Origin: Rhizobium sp. EC-SD404
GTDB taxonomy: Bacteria > Pseudomonadota > Alphaproteobacteria > Rhizobiales > Rhizobiaceae
NCBI RefSeq assembly: GCF_902498825.1
Contig: NZ_LR701459.1
Coordinates: 3,354,564 to 3,418,563, forward strand
Direction: 5' to 3'
DNA length: 64,000 bases
The notes beneath the pieces are model-generated. The model was not told where the DNA came from, ran no database searches, and saw only the letters and a list, made by a program, of their open reading frames with translations. The translations under genes and the position numbers were made by a program. The stretch's first letter is position 1, and each line of letters starts with the position of its first letter. Positions 9,010 through 19,152 of the stretch are shown here, one piece after another.

Positions 9010-9641
9010 AGGCTCTCAAGCAGCACGCACCCTTCATTGCGGCCATGGCGCTCGTCGTCGCGGCATCGAATTTCCTTGTCCAGTTTCCGGTCCAGGCGAC
9101 CATCGGCGGGTACGATCTCGCCGATCTTCTGACCTGGGGCGCCTTCACCTACCCTGTCGCCTTTCTGGTCACCGACCTCACGAACCGCCGCTACGGCCCG
9201 CAGGCAGCTCGCCGGGTCGTCCTGGTGGGCTTCGCGGTCGCGGTGGTGCTGTCTGTCTGGCTGGCCACCCCGCGCATCGCGATCGCATCCGGTTCCGCCT
9301 TCCTCGTCGCCCAGTTGCTCGACGTGTCGATCTTCGACCGTCTGCGCCGCGCCGCCTGGTGGAAGGCACCGCTGATCTCAAGCGTGATCGGATCGATCGT
9401 CGATACCATCATCTTCTTCTCGCTGGCCTTTGCGCCCGTGTTCGGCGTCCTTGGCGCCAATGACGCGTTCGCGATCGCATCCGCGCCGCTGCTCGGGCTG
9501 ATCGCTCTGGAGGCGCCGCGCTGGCTCTCCTGGGCGCTTGGGGATCTCGGGGTGAAGCTGGTCGTATCCATGGTGATGCTCGCGCCCTACGGCGCGCTGC
9601 TGGCGCTCATGCGCAACGATGGCCAGCCCCGGCCGGCCTGA
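9006..9641 (+). CDS. yhhQ: VUT family queuosine-precursor transporter (YhhQ/COG1738)
   Basis: Putative inner-membrane importer of preQ0/preQ1, 211 residues with about six hydrophobic helices. The family signature is FPVAFLVTDLTNRRYG-like (here TYPVAFLVTDLTNRRYG, near residue 50), followed by the conserved short hydrophilic loop RLRRAAWWKAPLISS. AGGA sits eight bases before the ATG. The leader carries a candidate preQ1-I element, which would make the gene self-consistent with queuosine salvage. The stop directly abuts the stop of the convergent esterase-like gene. Confidence 0.88.
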   Translation: MQALKQHAPFIAAMALVVAASNFLVQFPVQATIGGYDLADLLTWGAFTYPVAFLVTDLTNRRYGPQAARRVVLVGFAVAVVLSVWLATPRIAIASGSAFLVAQLLDVSIFDRLRRAAWWKAPLISSVIGSIVDTIIFFSLAFAPVFGVLGANDAFAIASAPLLGLIALEAPRWLSWALGDLGVKLVVSMVMLAPYGALLALMRNDGQPRPA

Positions 9642-10646
9642 TCATTCGACCAGTTCGAATTCCAGCATCAGGTTTCGCTGAAGGAACAGGTGGTTGTCGT
9701 CCGAGACGAGGATGACGCTGATCCGTCCATCCGCATGCTCGATGACGTCGAGCCCCTCCATATTGTCGATCTGATCGCCGAAACTGGCATCGAGCACGAC
9801 GTCACCATCGACGACTGCACCGGGCCGGATGTCGGCCACCGCGATCCTGCGGATGCGCATGCCGATGCCTTCGCTCAGCGAAAAACGGCGCTCCAGCAGG
9901 AGAATGTCGCCATCCGGCAGAAACGCGCCATCGGTTATGTCGAAGGGAGGGTGCCGCTTGACGAAGAATACGCCCTCCTGCGGGCCCGAAAGAACCGCCG
10001 CGTAGATGTCGCCATCGGCATTGACGCTGCGCTCGCTGACCAACACCGGCGCACCGGCCAGCGGCCCATCCTCGGGCGCGACCATCACCGTCTCGATGCC
10101 GGCGTTGCGGCGAAGTTCGGCGCGCGGCATGACCATCGACATCGAACCTTCCGGCGGCGCAGGCGGGAAGCTCGAACGATCGAAGATTTCGACGCGATGA
10201 TTGTGCTCGAAGCCGACGATCAGACGGTCGCCGTCGAGAGCCAACCCCTCGGCATCTGCCTGAGACTTGCGCTCGTGGGGGACGCCCGCATCGCTGAGGA
10301 TAGGCGCCATGCGAAAATCGGAGAGCCCGCGCATGCGGCCGTCGTCGTCGCGCAGAATGCGGCCGCGATACCAGTTGCCGGTGTCCATCACGCCGATGAA
10401 GGCATCGGCGCTACCGTCATAGCGGATCGCGGACATGCCGCCCACGACGCCGCCTGCGGATGAAAACTCCAGCCCGCCGCGAAATTCGAATGCGCCGAAG
10501 CGCGTTTGATCGGACCCGATGCGAAACGTGTCGATGGATTGGGCGTTGATCGGAATTGGCGCGTCGCTTTCGGCATCCTGCGCGCGTGCACAGCCGGCGG
10601 CGAAGATCGTGACGGCCAGGAGCAGGCCGCAGCGTGTGAGCGTCAA
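9642..10646 (-). CDS. Esterase-like activity of phytase family protein, probable lipoprotein
   Basis: A 334-residue exported protein. The signal peptide ends [12 protein letters not shown], so Cys19 may be a lipidation site (the -3 residue is Ala rather than Leu). The body resembles the beta-propeller phytase/esterase-like family: a [10 protein letters not shown] start strand, [32 protein letters not shown], and the closing [25 protein letters not shown]. No substrate can be assigned. Its ATG overlaps the cobT stop by four bases, so it is probably co-translated with cobT for unclear reasons. Confidence 0.78.
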   Translation of the reverse strand: MTLTRCGLLLAVTIFAAGCARAQDAESDAPIPINAQSIDTFRIGSDQTRFGAFEFRGGLEFSSAGGVVGGMSAIRYDGSADAFIGVMDTGNWYRGRILRDDDGRMRGLSDFRMAPILSDAGVPHERKSQADAEGLALDGDRLIVGFEHNHRVEIFDRSSFPPAPPEGSMSMVMPRAELRRNAGIETVMVAPEDGPLAGAPVLVSERSVNADGDIYAAVLSGPQEGVFFVKRHPPFDITDGAFLPDGDILLLERRFSLSEGIGMRIRRIAVADIRPGAVVDGDVVLDASFGDQIDNMEGLDVIEHADGRISVILVSDDNHLFLQRNLMLEFELVE

Positions 10647-12553
10647 CCGGCCCTGCGCATTGCCGGGCCGCGCCTCCCTGCGGAGGGCCCCTGCTCTTCC
10701 TCGAACAGGCTTGCCAGCTGTTCGGTCATGGCGCCTGCCAGTTCCTCGGCATCGATGATCGTGACCGCGCGCCGATAGTAGCGCGTGACGTCATGGCCGA
10801 TGCCGATGGCGAGAAGCTCGACCGGCGAGCGGGTCTCGATTTCCTCGATCACAGCGCGCAGATGGCGCTCCAGATAGTTGCCCGGATTGACCGAAAGCGT
10901 CGAATCGTCGACCGGCGCTCCATCGGAGATCATCATCAGGATGCGGCGCTGCTCGGGGCGGCTCAGCAGACGGTTGTGCGCCCAGATCAGCGCCTCGCCG
11001 TCGATGTTTTCCTTGAGCAGGCCTTCGCGCATCATCAGGCCGAGGTTGCGGCGCGCGCGGCGCCATGGGGCATCGGCGGACTTGTAGACGATGTGGCGCA
11101 GATCGTTGAGACGGCCGGGGCTCGTCGGCTTGCCTTCCGCAAGCCACTTCTCGCGTGCCTGCCCGCCCTTCCAGGCCTTGGTGGTGAAACCGAGGATCTC
11201 GACCTTCACACCGCAGCGCTCGAGCGTGCGGGCAAGAATGTCGGCGCAGGTGGCGGCGACGGTGATCGGGCGGCCGCGCATAGAGCCGGAATTGTCGATG
11301 AGCAGCGTGACCACCGTGTCGCGGAAATTCGTATCCCGCTCCATCTTGAAGGAGAGCGGCTGCATCGGGTCCATGATCAGCCGCGACAGGCGCGCCGGAT
11401 CGAGATAGCCTTCTTCCAGATCGAAATCCCAGGCGCGGTTCTGCTGCGCCATCAGGCGGCGCTGCAGGCGATTGGCCAGACGGCCGACGACGCCCTGCAA
11501 ATGGGCGAGTTGCTTATCGAGGAATGCGCGCAGCCGATCGAGTTCTGCCTCGTCGCAGAGATCGGACGATGCGACCTCCTCGTCGAAGGTCTCGGTGAAG
11601 ACGCGGTAGTCGACCTTCTCGTTGATGTCGGACAGCGGCACGTTCGGCCGGCGGGTCTCGCCCGGCGAATCCGCTTCCTCGTCCATGTCCTCGTCGAAGT
11701 CCTGCTCTGAGACTTCCGCGCCGTCCATCTCGCCCTGTTCGGACTGGTCGTCGGCGCTGTCGTTGTCTTCCGAAGGCGCGCTGTCGGAGCCTGCGGCCTC
11801 GTCGGCGCTGTCTTCCTTGTCTTCGTTGGAGCGCGGCTGCTCCTCGTTGTCGTCCTCGTTGTCTTCGCTCTGCTGGTCCTCGTCCTCGCCGTAGTCCTCG
11901 GCCATTTCCATGGAGGAAAGCATGTTCCGCATGGCGCGGGCGAAAGCCTGCTGGTCGTCAACGGCGTTTACGAGATTGTCGAGGTCACCGGCGGCCTTGT
12001 CCTCGATCCAGCTGCGCCAGAGGTCGACGACCTTGCCGGCCGTTTCCGGCACTGCGCGGCCCGTCAGGCGCTCGCGCACCAGAAGCGCAACGGCTTCCTC
12101 GAGCGGCGCATCCTCCTGGTTGGTGATGCCCTTGTAGTTCGCCTTGGCGTATTTGTCGGAGAGCATGGAGGCGATGTTGTCGCCGACGCCGGACATGCGC
12201 CTCGTGCCGATCGCCTCGACGCGGGCCTGTTCGACCGCATCGTAGATCGCGCGGGCATCGGAACCGGCAGGCGCCATCGTCGTGTGGACACGGCTGTCGT
12301 GGCAGGCCTTGCGCAGCGCCATGGAGTCGCCGATGCCACGCGTCACGGCAAGATCATGACGGGTTGGACGCTTCGGCAGGTCGGGAAGGCGGGCGCGTTC
12401 GCCCGTCAGGCCCGGCCGTTCATTGGCATAGACGACCTCGAGCTCGTGGTCGCCGGCGATCGAACGGATGCAGCCGGCAAGCGCGCGCTTGAACGGTTCG
12501 GTATCGACCGGGCCGCCGGGCTTTCCCTTCGAATTATCGCCGCGTCCTGCCAT
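10643..12553 (-). CDS. cobT: Cobaltochelatase subunit CobT
   Basis: ATP-dependent cobalt insertion into hydrogenobyrinic acid a,c-diamide in aerobic cobalamin synthesis, acting with CobN and CobS. It has about 636 residues. The N-terminal domain ([21 protein letters not shown]) is followed by a strongly acidic, low-complexity stretch (about residues 205-310, rich in Glu, Asp and Ser) and a C-terminal von Willebrand A domain with the metal-site motif [10 protein letters not shown]. The frame is open upstream to 12583, but CobT proteins start at [10 protein letters not shown], hence 12553. The cobS stop lies 16 bp upstream. No cobN in the window. Confidence 0.95.
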   Translation of the reverse strand: MAGRGDNSKGKPGGPVDTEPFKRALAGCIRSIAGDHELEVVYANERPGLTGERARLPDLPKRPTRHDLAVTRGIGDSMALRKACHDSRVHTTMAPAGSDARAIYDAVEQARVEAIGTRRMSGVGDNIASMLSDKYAKANYKGITNQEDAPLEEAVALLVRERLTGRAVPETAGKVVDLWRSWIEDKAAGDLDNLVNAVDDQQAFARAMRNMLSSMEMAEDYGEDEDQQSEDNEDDNEEQPRSNEDKEDSADEAAGSDSAPSEDNDSADDQSEQGEMDGAEVSEQDFDEDMDEEADSPGETRRPNVPLSDINEKVDYRVFTETFDEEVASSDLCDEAELDRLRAFLDKQLAHLQGVVGRLANRLQRRLMAQQNRAWDFDLEEGYLDPARLSRLIMDPMQPLSFKMERDTNFRDTVVTLLIDNSGSMRGRPITVAATCADILARTLERCGVKVEILGFTTKAWKGGQAREKWLAEGKPTSPGRLNDLRHIVYKSADAPWRRARRNLGLMMREGLLKENIDGEALIWAHNRLLSRPEQRRILMMISDGAPVDDSTLSVNPGNYLERHLRAVIEEIETRSPVELLAIGIGHDVTRYYRRAVTIIDAEELAGAMTEQLASLFEEEQGPSAGRRGPAMRRAG

Positions 12554-12569
12554 GCTCGCTCCGCGCCTT

Positions 12570-13568
12570 TCAGCTATTGGCATCCAGAACGATGTTGGCG
12601 GCGCTTTCCTTCAGTTCCTCGCCGAAGGCGCGCTGATACTGCTCAGCAACCAGCGTGCGCTCCAGTTCGTCGCACTTGTTGAGGAAGGTGACCCTGAAAG
12701 CAAAGGAGATGTCGCCGAAGATGCGGGCGTTTTCCGCCCAGGTGATGACCGTGCGCGGGCTCATGACGGTCGACAGATCGCCGTTCATGAAGGCCGACCG
12801 CGTCATGTCGGCCAGACGCACCATGCGCGAGACCGTATCGCGGCCCTTTTCCGTGTCGAAGCTCTTCACCTTGGCCAACACGATGCCGACTTCGTTGTCA
12901 TGCGGCAGGTAGTTCAACGTCGTCACGATGGACCAGCGGTCCATCTGCGCCTGGTTGATCTGCTGGGTGCCGTGATAGAGGCCGGTCGTATCGCCAAGGC
13001 CGACCGTGTTGGCCGTCGCGAAGAGGCGGAACGCAGGGTGCGGCCTGATGACGCGGCTCTGGTCGAGCAGCGTCAGACGGCCCGACGATTCGAGCACGCG
13101 CTGGATGACGAACATCACATCCGGACGACCGGCGTCGTACTCGTCGAAGACGAGCGCGACATTGTGCTGGTAGGCCCAGGGCAGAATGCCGTCCTTGAAT
13201 TCGGTGATCTGCAGACCGTCCTTGATGACGATCGCATCCTTGCCGACGAGGTCGATACGGCTGACATGGCTGTCGAGGTTGACGCGCACGCAGGGCCATC
13301 TCAGCCGTGCAGCGACCTGCTCGATATGGGTCGACTTGCCCGTACCGTGGTAGCCGGAGACCATGACGCGCCGGTTATGCGCAAAGCCCGCCAGGATCGC
13401 GAGCGTCGTATCGCGGTCGAAGAGATAGTCCGGATCTAGCTCCGGTACATAGGCATCGACGGACGAATAGGCCGGCACATCCATATCGCTGTCGATACGG
13501 AACGTCTCGCGGACCGACACCGTCGTGTCGGGAAGGTTCTCAATGGCAATGTCGATCTTGTTCATCAT
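12570..13568 (-). CDS. cobS: Cobaltochelatase subunit CobS (AAA+ ATPase)
   Basis: Motor subunit of the CobNST chelatase, 332 residues, forming rings with CobT. It has Walker [10 protein letters not shown] near residue 65, Walker [16 protein letters not shown], and a sensor/Arg-finger region [17 protein letters not shown]. It starts with two consecutive ATGs (13568 and 13565), either usable. The operon order cobS-cobT with the J-domain gene just upstream on the same strand (75 bp) is typical of rhizobia. Confidence 0.96.
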   Translation of the reverse strand: MMNKIDIAIENLPDTTVSVRETFRIDSDMDVPAYSSVDAYVPELDPDYLFDRDTTLAILAGFAHNRRVMVSGYHGTGKSTHIEQVAARLRWPCVRVNLDSHVSRIDLVGKDAIVIKDGLQITEFKDGILPWAYQHNVALVFDEYDAGRPDVMFVIQRVLESSGRLTLLDQSRVIRPHPAFRLFATANTVGLGDTTGLYHGTQQINQAQMDRWSIVTTLNYLPHDNEVGIVLAKVKSFDTEKGRDTVSRMVRLADMTRSAFMNGDLSTVMSPRTVITWAENARIFGDISFAFRVTFLNKCDELERTLVAEQYQRAFGEELKESAANIVLDANS

Positions 13569-13643
13569 GTCATCCGCCTGGCAGCGGCTTCTTTTTTAAG
13601 AGGATGCCGAGGGAGGCACGATGTCCCGTCGACTTGATTGGCT

Positions 13644-14270
13644 CTAACAGAAACCAGACTGCTTTAACAATTGATAGGCCTGCACCACGGCGCGAAATCG
13701 TTCTTCCGACGATCGATCGCCGCCATTGGCATCGGGGTGGTGTTTCTTCACGAGCGCCTTGTAGCGCGTCTTGATATCTTCGGAGCCGGCGGAACCATCG
13801 AGCCCCAGCGTCTCGAAGGCCTTGGTCTCAAGCGTCTTCAACTTGCGCTGGCGAGGTTCGCCTCGGCGCGCGCGGGTTCGCGCCTCGCCGAAAAAGCCGA
13901 AGGGATCGCGCATGCGCGCTTGCGAGGCCGCGCTGCCCGAGCGGGCCTGGCTTTGCGTGGGGCTGGCCTTGGCCGCCTTGTTGACGCCGACCGTCCAGGT
14001 CGGGCGGTGGCCGGTCAGCGCCTCTTTCTGGTAGCGCGCGATCTCAGTGTCGGAGAGACCGGAAAAGTAGTTGTAGCCCTTGTTGTACTGCCGCACGTGA
14101 TCGACGCAGAACATGAAATAGGCGCCCTCCGCCTCGCGTCCGACGGGCGCGCGGTGGGTGCCTTTCTCGTTGCATCCGTCCCATTGGCACACGGGCGTGG
14201 TCGGCTCGGGACGTGCCCTTGCCTTGCCCTTGACCCTGATGCGGTCAAAATATTTCGAATCCAGTTTCAT
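13644..14270 (-). CDS. J-domain (DnaJ-like) protein
   Basis: A 208-residue cytoplasmic co-chaperone-like protein. The J domain is at the C-terminus (about residues 150-208), with the essential HPD in VKKHHPDANGGDRSSEERF. The N-terminal half is an uncharacterised domain with a Cys/His pattern (CQWDGCNEKGTHRAP ... FCVDHVRQYN), possibly zinc binding. It precedes cobS-cobT and is divergent from bolA, an arrangement conserved in the order. Partner Hsp70 and client are unknown. Confidence 0.88.
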   Translation of the reverse strand: MKLDSKYFDRIRVKGKARARPEPTTPVCQWDGCNEKGTHRAPVGREAEGAYFMFCVDHVRQYNKGYNYFSGLSDTEIARYQKEALTGHRPTWTVGVNKAAKASPTQSQARSGSAASQARMRDPFGFFGEARTRARRGEPRQRKLKTLETKAFETLGLDGSAGSEDIKTRYKALVKKHHPDANGGDRSSEERFRAVVQAYQLLKQSGFC

Positions 14271-14383
14271 CGTCTGACATTATGGGGCGCCGCAGGGGCA
14301 CGAACAAGGATTGACAATTGGCGATCTGGCTCCCTATGCGGCAACGCATCACCTGCTGCAACCAAAGCTGAACGAGGGCGACC

Positions 14384-14662
14384 ATGAGCATGGAAGAAAC
14401 GATCGAGCGCAAGCTGCGGGACGCGTTTCAGCCCGAGCGGCTGGACGTCATCAATGAAAGCCATCTGCATGCGGGCCACCGCGAGTTCGACGGCACGGGA
14501 GAAACCCATTTCCGCGTCCGTATTGTCGCGCCCGCCTTCGCCGGCAAATCCCGGATCGAGCGCCACCGCGCACTGAACGAGCTTCTCGCGCCGGAAATCG
14601 AAGCCGGCGTTCATGCCCTGGCGCTGGAGCCGGCCGCTCCCGGTGAAACGACCCGCTGGTAA
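14384..14662 (+). CDS. bolA: BolA family protein
   Basis: A 92-residue BolA-like protein of the iron-sulfur or redox-sensing type that normally partners a monothiol glutaredoxin. Visible are the invariant-type histidine segment NESHLHAGHREFDG, HFRVRIVAPAFAGKSRIERHRALNELL and a short C-terminal tail. Start at 14384 or at the second ATG at 14390. It ends six bases from the stop of the convergent CorC/TlyC gene. Confidence 0.93.
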   Translation: MSMEETIERKLRDAFQPERLDVINESHLHAGHREFDGTGETHFRVRIVAPAFAGKSRIERHRALNELLAPEIEAGVHALALEPAAPGETTRW

Positions 14663-14668
14663 GACGCG

Positions 14669-15970
14669 TCAGGCGACCACGTCTTCCAGCGGCTTGATGC
14701 GCAGACGCGTTATGCGGTTCTTCTCGCGCTTCATCACCGTGAAGCGCTTGCCGTGGAACGTGAAGGCCTGGCGCTCGTCCGGAATGATCTGACTTTCGTG
14801 GATGACGAGCCCGGCGATCGTCGTCGCCTCTTCGTCCGGCAGATTCCAGTCGAGCGCACGGTTGAGATCGCGGATCGGCACCTGGCCGTCCACGACGACA
14901 GATCCGTCGGCCTCCTGGTGCACGCCCTGCATGTCGATATCGTGCTCGTCGGCAATCTCGCCGACGATCTCCTCGAGAATGTCTTCGAGCGTCACCAGTC
15001 CTTCGACCTCGCCGTACTCGTCGACGACGATGGCGAAGTGGGTCTTGCGGCGAAGAAACGCGTTCAGCTGATCCTTCAGGTTGGTCGTGTCCGGCACGAA
15101 CCATGGCTTCTGCGCGATCTTGGCGATATCGATGCGTGCCGGGTCGTTGCCGACATCGGCGAGCGCGCGTAGCAGGTCCTTGGCATGAACAACCCCGATG
15201 ATGTTGTCGGTCTGGCCGCGCCAAACAGGCATCCGGGTGTGGGGGCTGTCCAAGATCGTGCGGACGACCGCTTCCGGCGTGTCGTCCGCGCTCACCATAC
15301 GCATCGAGGTCCGGTGAACCATGATGTCGGACACTTCGAGTTCGTCGAGATCGAGCACGCCGCCCAGGCGGTCGCGGTCCGCCTTGATCACCGATCCCTC
15401 GCGGTGCAACAGGTCGACGGCACCGCGAAGCTCTTCGTGGGCCGTCAGCATCGATGTTCCGGCCGATAGCGTAACCCCGAACACGCCAAGGATCTTCCGC
15501 ACGATCCAGTTCACCACCGAAGACAGTGGACCGAAGACCTTGACGAAGATCCGCACCGGATTGGAAACAGCCAGTGCGAAGCGATCCGGACCGGAGATCG
15601 CCCAGCTTTTCGGCAATACCTCGGCGAAGATCACGAGCAGCACCGTCATCGCGATGGTCGCCACGGCCACGCCGGAATCGCCGAAAATGCCGAGCAACAG
15701 GCTGGTCGCCAAGGACGATGCAAGAATGTTGACGAGGTTGTTGCCGATGAGCAACGCCCCGATCAGCCGGTCGCGGCGATCGATCAACGTGCCGACTACG
15801 CCGGCGCGCGGATCGCCATTGGTCTCGAGCGTGTGCATGCGCGAGCGGGAGGCGGCCGTCAGCGCCGTCTCCGATCCGGAGAAGAAGGCAGATGCGCAGA
15901 TCAGGCCGAGGATCGCCAGTGCGGTCAGCCAGTAATCCGAGATGAAGCTTGCGAAAGCATCTGCTGTCAT
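14669..15970 (-). CDS. CNNM/CorC-type membrane protein (hemolysin family, TlyC)
   Basis: A 433-residue inner-membrane protein: an N-terminal DUF21 domain with three to four membrane helices (starting SDYWLTALAILGLICASAFFSG), a pair of CBS domains (ISDIMVHRTSMRM and IIGVVHAKDLL), and a C-terminal CorC_HlyC domain. Proteins of this type are linked to Mg2+/Co2+ efflux; the name hemolysin is historical and no toxin role is implied. The start overlaps the aroB stop by four bases, giving an aroK-aroB-corC-like operon. Confidence 0.92.
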   Translation of the reverse strand: MTADAFASFISDYWLTALAILGLICASAFFSGSETALTAASRSRMHTLETNGDPRAGVVGTLIDRRDRLIGALLIGNNLVNILASSLATSLLLGIFGDSGVAVATIAMTVLLVIFAEVLPKSWAISGPDRFALAVSNPVRIFVKVFGPLSSVVNWIVRKILGVFGVTLSAGTSMLTAHEELRGAVDLLHREGSVIKADRDRLGGVLDLDELEVSDIMVHRTSMRMVSADDTPEAVVRTILDSPHTRMPVWRGQTDNIIGVVHAKDLLRALADVGNDPARIDIAKIAQKPWFVPDTTNLKDQLNAFLRRKTHFAIVVDEYGEVEGLVTLEDILEEIVGEIADEHDIDMQGVHQEADGSVVVDGQVPIRDLNRALDWNLPDEEATTIAGLVIHESQIIPDERQAFTFHGKRFTVMKREKNRITRLRIKPLEDVVA

Positions 15971-17103
15971 TGCGCCAGCTTCTCCTTGAGAAATGCGAGA
16001 ACTTCCGCCGGCGGTACGTCGTCGGCGATGAAGGATTGGCCGATCCCGCGCGTCAGGATGAAGGTCAGCCGGCCGCGGACGACCTTCTTGTCCTGCCCCA
16101 TCAGATCGAGAAGGCGTTCGGCAGGCGGCAGGTCGCCCGGAATATCGGAGAGCCGCGTCGGCAGCCCGACCTCTTTCAGATGCGCCGAGACGCGGGCGGC
16201 ATCGTCGGCGCTGGCGAGGTTCATGCGGTTGGAAAATGCGTGCGCCAGCACAATGCCTATGGCGACGCCCTCGCCATGCACCAGACGACGGCCGTCATAG
16301 GCGGTCGCGGCTTCCAGTGCGTGGCCGAATGTATGACCGAGATTGAGCAATGCCCGACGGCCGCTCTCGCGTTCGTCGGCGACGACTACCTCCGCCTTGG
16401 CCTCGCAGCTGACCGCGATCGCCTCGACGCGCTCGGGTCCACCTTCGAACACACGTCGCCAGTTCTTCTCCAGCCAGGCGAAGAAGTCGGGCTTGTCGAT
16501 CAGTCCGTATTTAGCGACCTCGGCGTAGCCTGCGCGAAACTCGCGGGGCGATAGCGTATCGAGCACGGCCGTATCGGCGATGACCAGCGACGGCTGATGG
16601 AAGACGCCGACCAGGTTCTTGCCATGGGTTGAATTGATGCCCGTCTTGCCGCCGACGGAACTATCGACCTGCGCGAGCAGCGAGGTCGGGATCTGGATGA
16701 AATGCATGCCCCGGCGCACGATGCCGGCTGCAAAACCGGCAAGATCGCCAATGACACCACCGCCAAGAGCGACGATCGCGTCGCCACGCTCGAGCCGTGC
16801 GGCGAGCACCGCGTCGACGACGTCGATCAGATGCTCGAAGCTCTTGGTCTTCTCGCCGGCTGGCAGCGTGATCGTCTCATGGCCGATCCCGGCCTCGTCG
16901 AGTGCGGATTGGAGCAAGCCGAGATGGAAACCGGCGACGGTCGCATCGGTGACGATCGCCACACGCGCCTTCGGAAGTCGTTTGGCGATCAGCGCACCCG
17001 CGGTCCGCAAAGCTCCGGGTTCGATGACGATCTCATACGCGCGATCGCCCAGCGGAACCTGGACGCGCCGACCGGCGCCGGCTTCGACCTGATGCATGCT
17101 CAT
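15967..17103 (-). CDS. aroB: 3-dehydroquinate synthase
   Basis: Second step of the shikimate pathway, NAD- and metal-dependent, 378 residues. Motifs include GGGVIGDLAGFAAG, PTSLLAQVDSSVGGKTGIN and the metal ligands in LNLGHTFGHALE and HGEGVAIG. The start overlaps the aroK stop by four bases (ATGA). Gene order aroK-aroB is conserved across proteobacteria. Confidence 0.97.
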   Translation of the reverse strand: MSMHQVEAGAGRRVQVPLGDRAYEIVIEPGALRTAGALIAKRLPKARVAIVTDATVAGFHLGLLQSALDEAGIGHETITLPAGEKTKSFEHLIDVVDAVLAARLERGDAIVALGGGVIGDLAGFAAGIVRRGMHFIQIPTSLLAQVDSSVGGKTGINSTHGKNLVGVFHQPSLVIADTAVLDTLSPREFRAGYAEVAKYGLIDKPDFFAWLEKNWRRVFEGGPERVEAIAVSCEAKAEVVVADERESGRRALLNLGHTFGHALEAATAYDGRRLVHGEGVAIGIVLAHAFSNRMNLASADDAARVSAHLKEVGLPTRLSDIPGDLPPAERLLDLMGQDKKVVRGRLTFILTRGIGQSFIADDVPPAEVLAFLKEKLAQ

Positions 17104-17690
17104 GAAATCGCTGCCTCTCCGGCGCGGGCAGCAAGGGCGGCGATCGTTTCCTCGACGATCACTTCCTTGCGGACATTTCGGGAATTGATGGTGATGTCGG
17201 CTTCCGCATAGATCGGATAGCGCTTCTCCATCAAGGTCTTGAGCGTCTGCTCAGGCTCGGCGGTCTTGAGGAGCGGCCGTGTGTCGCGCTTCTTCACACG
17301 CTCCCACAGAACGTCGAGGTCCGCCTTCAGCCAGATCGAAACGGCTTCTTCCTTGATCAGGGCGCGCGATTTCTCGTTGATGAAGGCGCCGCCTCCGGTG
17401 GACAGAACGCGCGGGCCCGATTTGAGCAGGCGTTCGATCACACGCGCCTCGAGCGCCCGAAATTCCGGCTCGCCGTAGAGATCGAAGAGTTCGGCGATGG
17501 TCATCTGGGAGACGCGCTCGATCTCGGCATCGGAATCGACGAAAGGCAATTCAAGCGCCGTCGCAACCATCTTGCCGATCACAGACTTGCCGGCGCCCAT
17601 CAGGCCGACGAAGACGAGATTGCGCGCGCCAAAGGCTTCGCGCGCAACGCGGCGGAGATCTTGCCGGCTCGCTTCGCTTGCCGCTGTCAT
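17100..17690 (-). CDS. aroK: Shikimate kinase
   Basis: Phosphorylates shikimate. It has 196 residues with Walker A GLMGAGKSVIGK, the shikimate-binding DSDAEIE and FRALEARVI regions, and the lid GGGAFINEKSRALI. The frame stays open upstream to 17849, but the ATG at 17690 gives the normal family N-terminus; the 53 extra codons are low in similarity to any kinase. Coupled to aroB. Confidence 0.96.
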   Translation of the reverse strand: MTAASEASRQDLRRVAREAFGARNLVFVGLMGAGKSVIGKMVATALELPFVDSDAEIERVSQMTIAELFDLYGEPEFRALEARVIERLLKSGPRVLSTGGGAFINEKSRALIKEEAVSIWLKADLDVLWERVKKRDTRPLLKTAEPEQTLKTLMEKRYPIYAEADITINSRNVRKEVIVEETIAALAARAGEAAIS

Positions 17691-17835
17691 CGCAGGGTCC
17701 CATCCTTGAGGTACGGCACCTCCTATCGCGAAATGGGTCCGGACCGTCAAGGCTCGCGGGCCCAGAGGACGCCCTGCGCTTGCTTCGAATCGGCCGGTCG
17801 CCCATAAAGGGCACCCGAACAGTGGACTGCAACCG

Positions 17836-18033
17836 ATGCCCTCGCTCATTCGATTTCTGGTGTTTTGCGGCGTCGTCGTCGGTCTGGTCTATGGCGCGAT
17901 GCTCGCGCTCGTGATCTTCGTGGAGCCGAACCCGCGCGAGATCACCGTCAGAGTTCCCACAGAGCGGATCAACCAGCCGGCAGGCGGAGCCGCCACGGGT
18001 GACACTGCCCCGACGATCGGGCAATCGGACTGA
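17836..18033 (+). CDS. Small single-span membrane protein, conserved hypothetical
   Basis: A 65-residue product with one clear membrane helix (LIRFLVFCGVVVGLVYGAML, residues 4-23), then VEPNPREITVRVPTERI and a polar tail. It is divergent from aroK and 51 bp upstream of xerD on the same strand, a position where rhizobia often carry a similar small gene. I do not recognise a function. Coding evidence is the helix and the conserved-looking context; it could be missed by length filters. Confidence 0.65.
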   Translation: MPSLIRFLVFCGVVVGLVYGAMLALVIFVEPNPREITVRVPTERINQPAGGAATGDTAPTIGQSD

Positions 18034-18084
18034 CCCGGTCAGTCACGAGCCACCAGCATTCGACCACCCGCCTTCGGAGAACCC

Positions 18085-19065
18085 ATGGCTGATCTCAGCG
18101 CGGCCCACCTGGAGGCCTTCATCGAAATGATGGGCGTGGAGCGCGGAGCTGCCGACAACACGCTGACCTCCTATGCACGGGATCTGGACGACGCCTTCGC
18201 CTTTCTCCGCGACCACAAATCCTCGCTGACAGCGGCGACCGGGCCGGACCTCGATGCCTATCTCGCCAACATCCATGGCCGGGGCTTCGCGCCCGCATCG
18301 CAGGCGCGGCGGTTGTCGACGCTGCGGCAGTTCTACGGGTTCCTCTATTCCGAGGGTATCCGGACCGACGATCCGACTGCGAACCTGCAGGCGCCCGCGA
18401 AAAGCCAGACCTTGCCGAAGACGATGTCGATGGCCGATGTCGACCGGCTCATCGAACAGGCGGAGATGGAAGCGGGAGAAACCGGCCAAACGCCGTTCGA
18501 GACCTGTCGCCGGCTGCGGCTGCTGGCGCTTCTGGAACTGCTCTACGCCACGGGCATGCGCGTCAGCGAACTTGTCGCGCTTCCCGCGAGCGTGGTGGCG
18601 ACGCGCAGCGACATGCTGGTGATCCGCGGCAAAGGCAACAAGGAGCGCCTCGTGCCGTTGACCGGCCGGGCGCAGCGCGCGGCTGAGCGCTACAGGGCGG
18701 CCCTCCAAGCGACGCGCGTTGATGAGCCTCGCATCGGCGGAGCGCCTGACGAACGCTGGCTGTTTCCCGCCGATTCCGAAAGCGGCTATCTCGCGCGGCA
18801 GGTGTTCGCCCGCGATCTGAAGGCACTGGCCGGACGAGCCGGGCTCGATACCGCGCTCGTCTCGCCGCACGTGCTGCGTCACGCGTTTGCCAGCCATCTG
18901 CTCGCCAATGGCGCGGATCTGCGCGTCGTGCAGGAACTGCTCGGCCATGCCGACATCTCCACCACTCAGATCTATACTCACGTGCTGGAAGAGCGGCTGC
19001 ATCGGCTTGTGCAGGACCATCACCCCCTTGCAAAGCGCGGCAAAAAACAGGAAGAGAACGCCTGA
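18085..19065 (+). CDS. xerD: Tyrosine recombinase XerD
   Basis: Site-specific recombinase for chromosome dimer resolution, 326 residues. The N-terminal SAM-like core-binding domain starts [19 protein letters not shown]. The catalytic domain shows the arginine in [10 protein letters not shown], the lysine in [23 protein letters not shown], the [15 protein letters not shown] box and the nucleophile tyrosine in the last. Context and lack of any mobile element make this the housekeeping recombinase rather than an integrase. Confidence 0.95.
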   Translation: MADLSAAHLEAFIEMMGVERGAADNTLTSYARDLDDAFAFLRDHKSSLTAATGPDLDAYLANIHGRGFAPASQARRLSTLRQFYGFLYSEGIRTDDPTANLQAPAKSQTLPKTMSMADVDRLIEQAEMEAGETGQTPFETCRRLRLLALLELLYATGMRVSELVALPASVVATRSDMLVIRGKGNKERLVPLTGRAQRAAERYRAALQATRVDEPRIGGAPDERWLFPADSESGYLARQVFARDLKALAGRAGLDTALVSPHVLRHAFASHLLANGADLRVVQELLGHADISTTQIYTHVLEERLHRLVQDHHPLAKRGKKQEENA

Positions 19066-19152
19066 AAGCGCGGCCAGTCCGCCGCGTGCCGCCTTACCGA
19101 CACGATCTTCACGCAGGTGTCGGCCGTCGCCATCATTCAACCGACCGGGCCC

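Noticed and set aside
14669..15970. Hemolysin
   Set aside because: The name is inherited; the DUF21-CBS-CorC layout points to a divalent-metal membrane protein.
18085..19065. Phage or island integrase
   Set aside because: The recombinase matches XerD over its length, sits between aroK and accA as in relatives and has no att repeats or mobile genes nearby.
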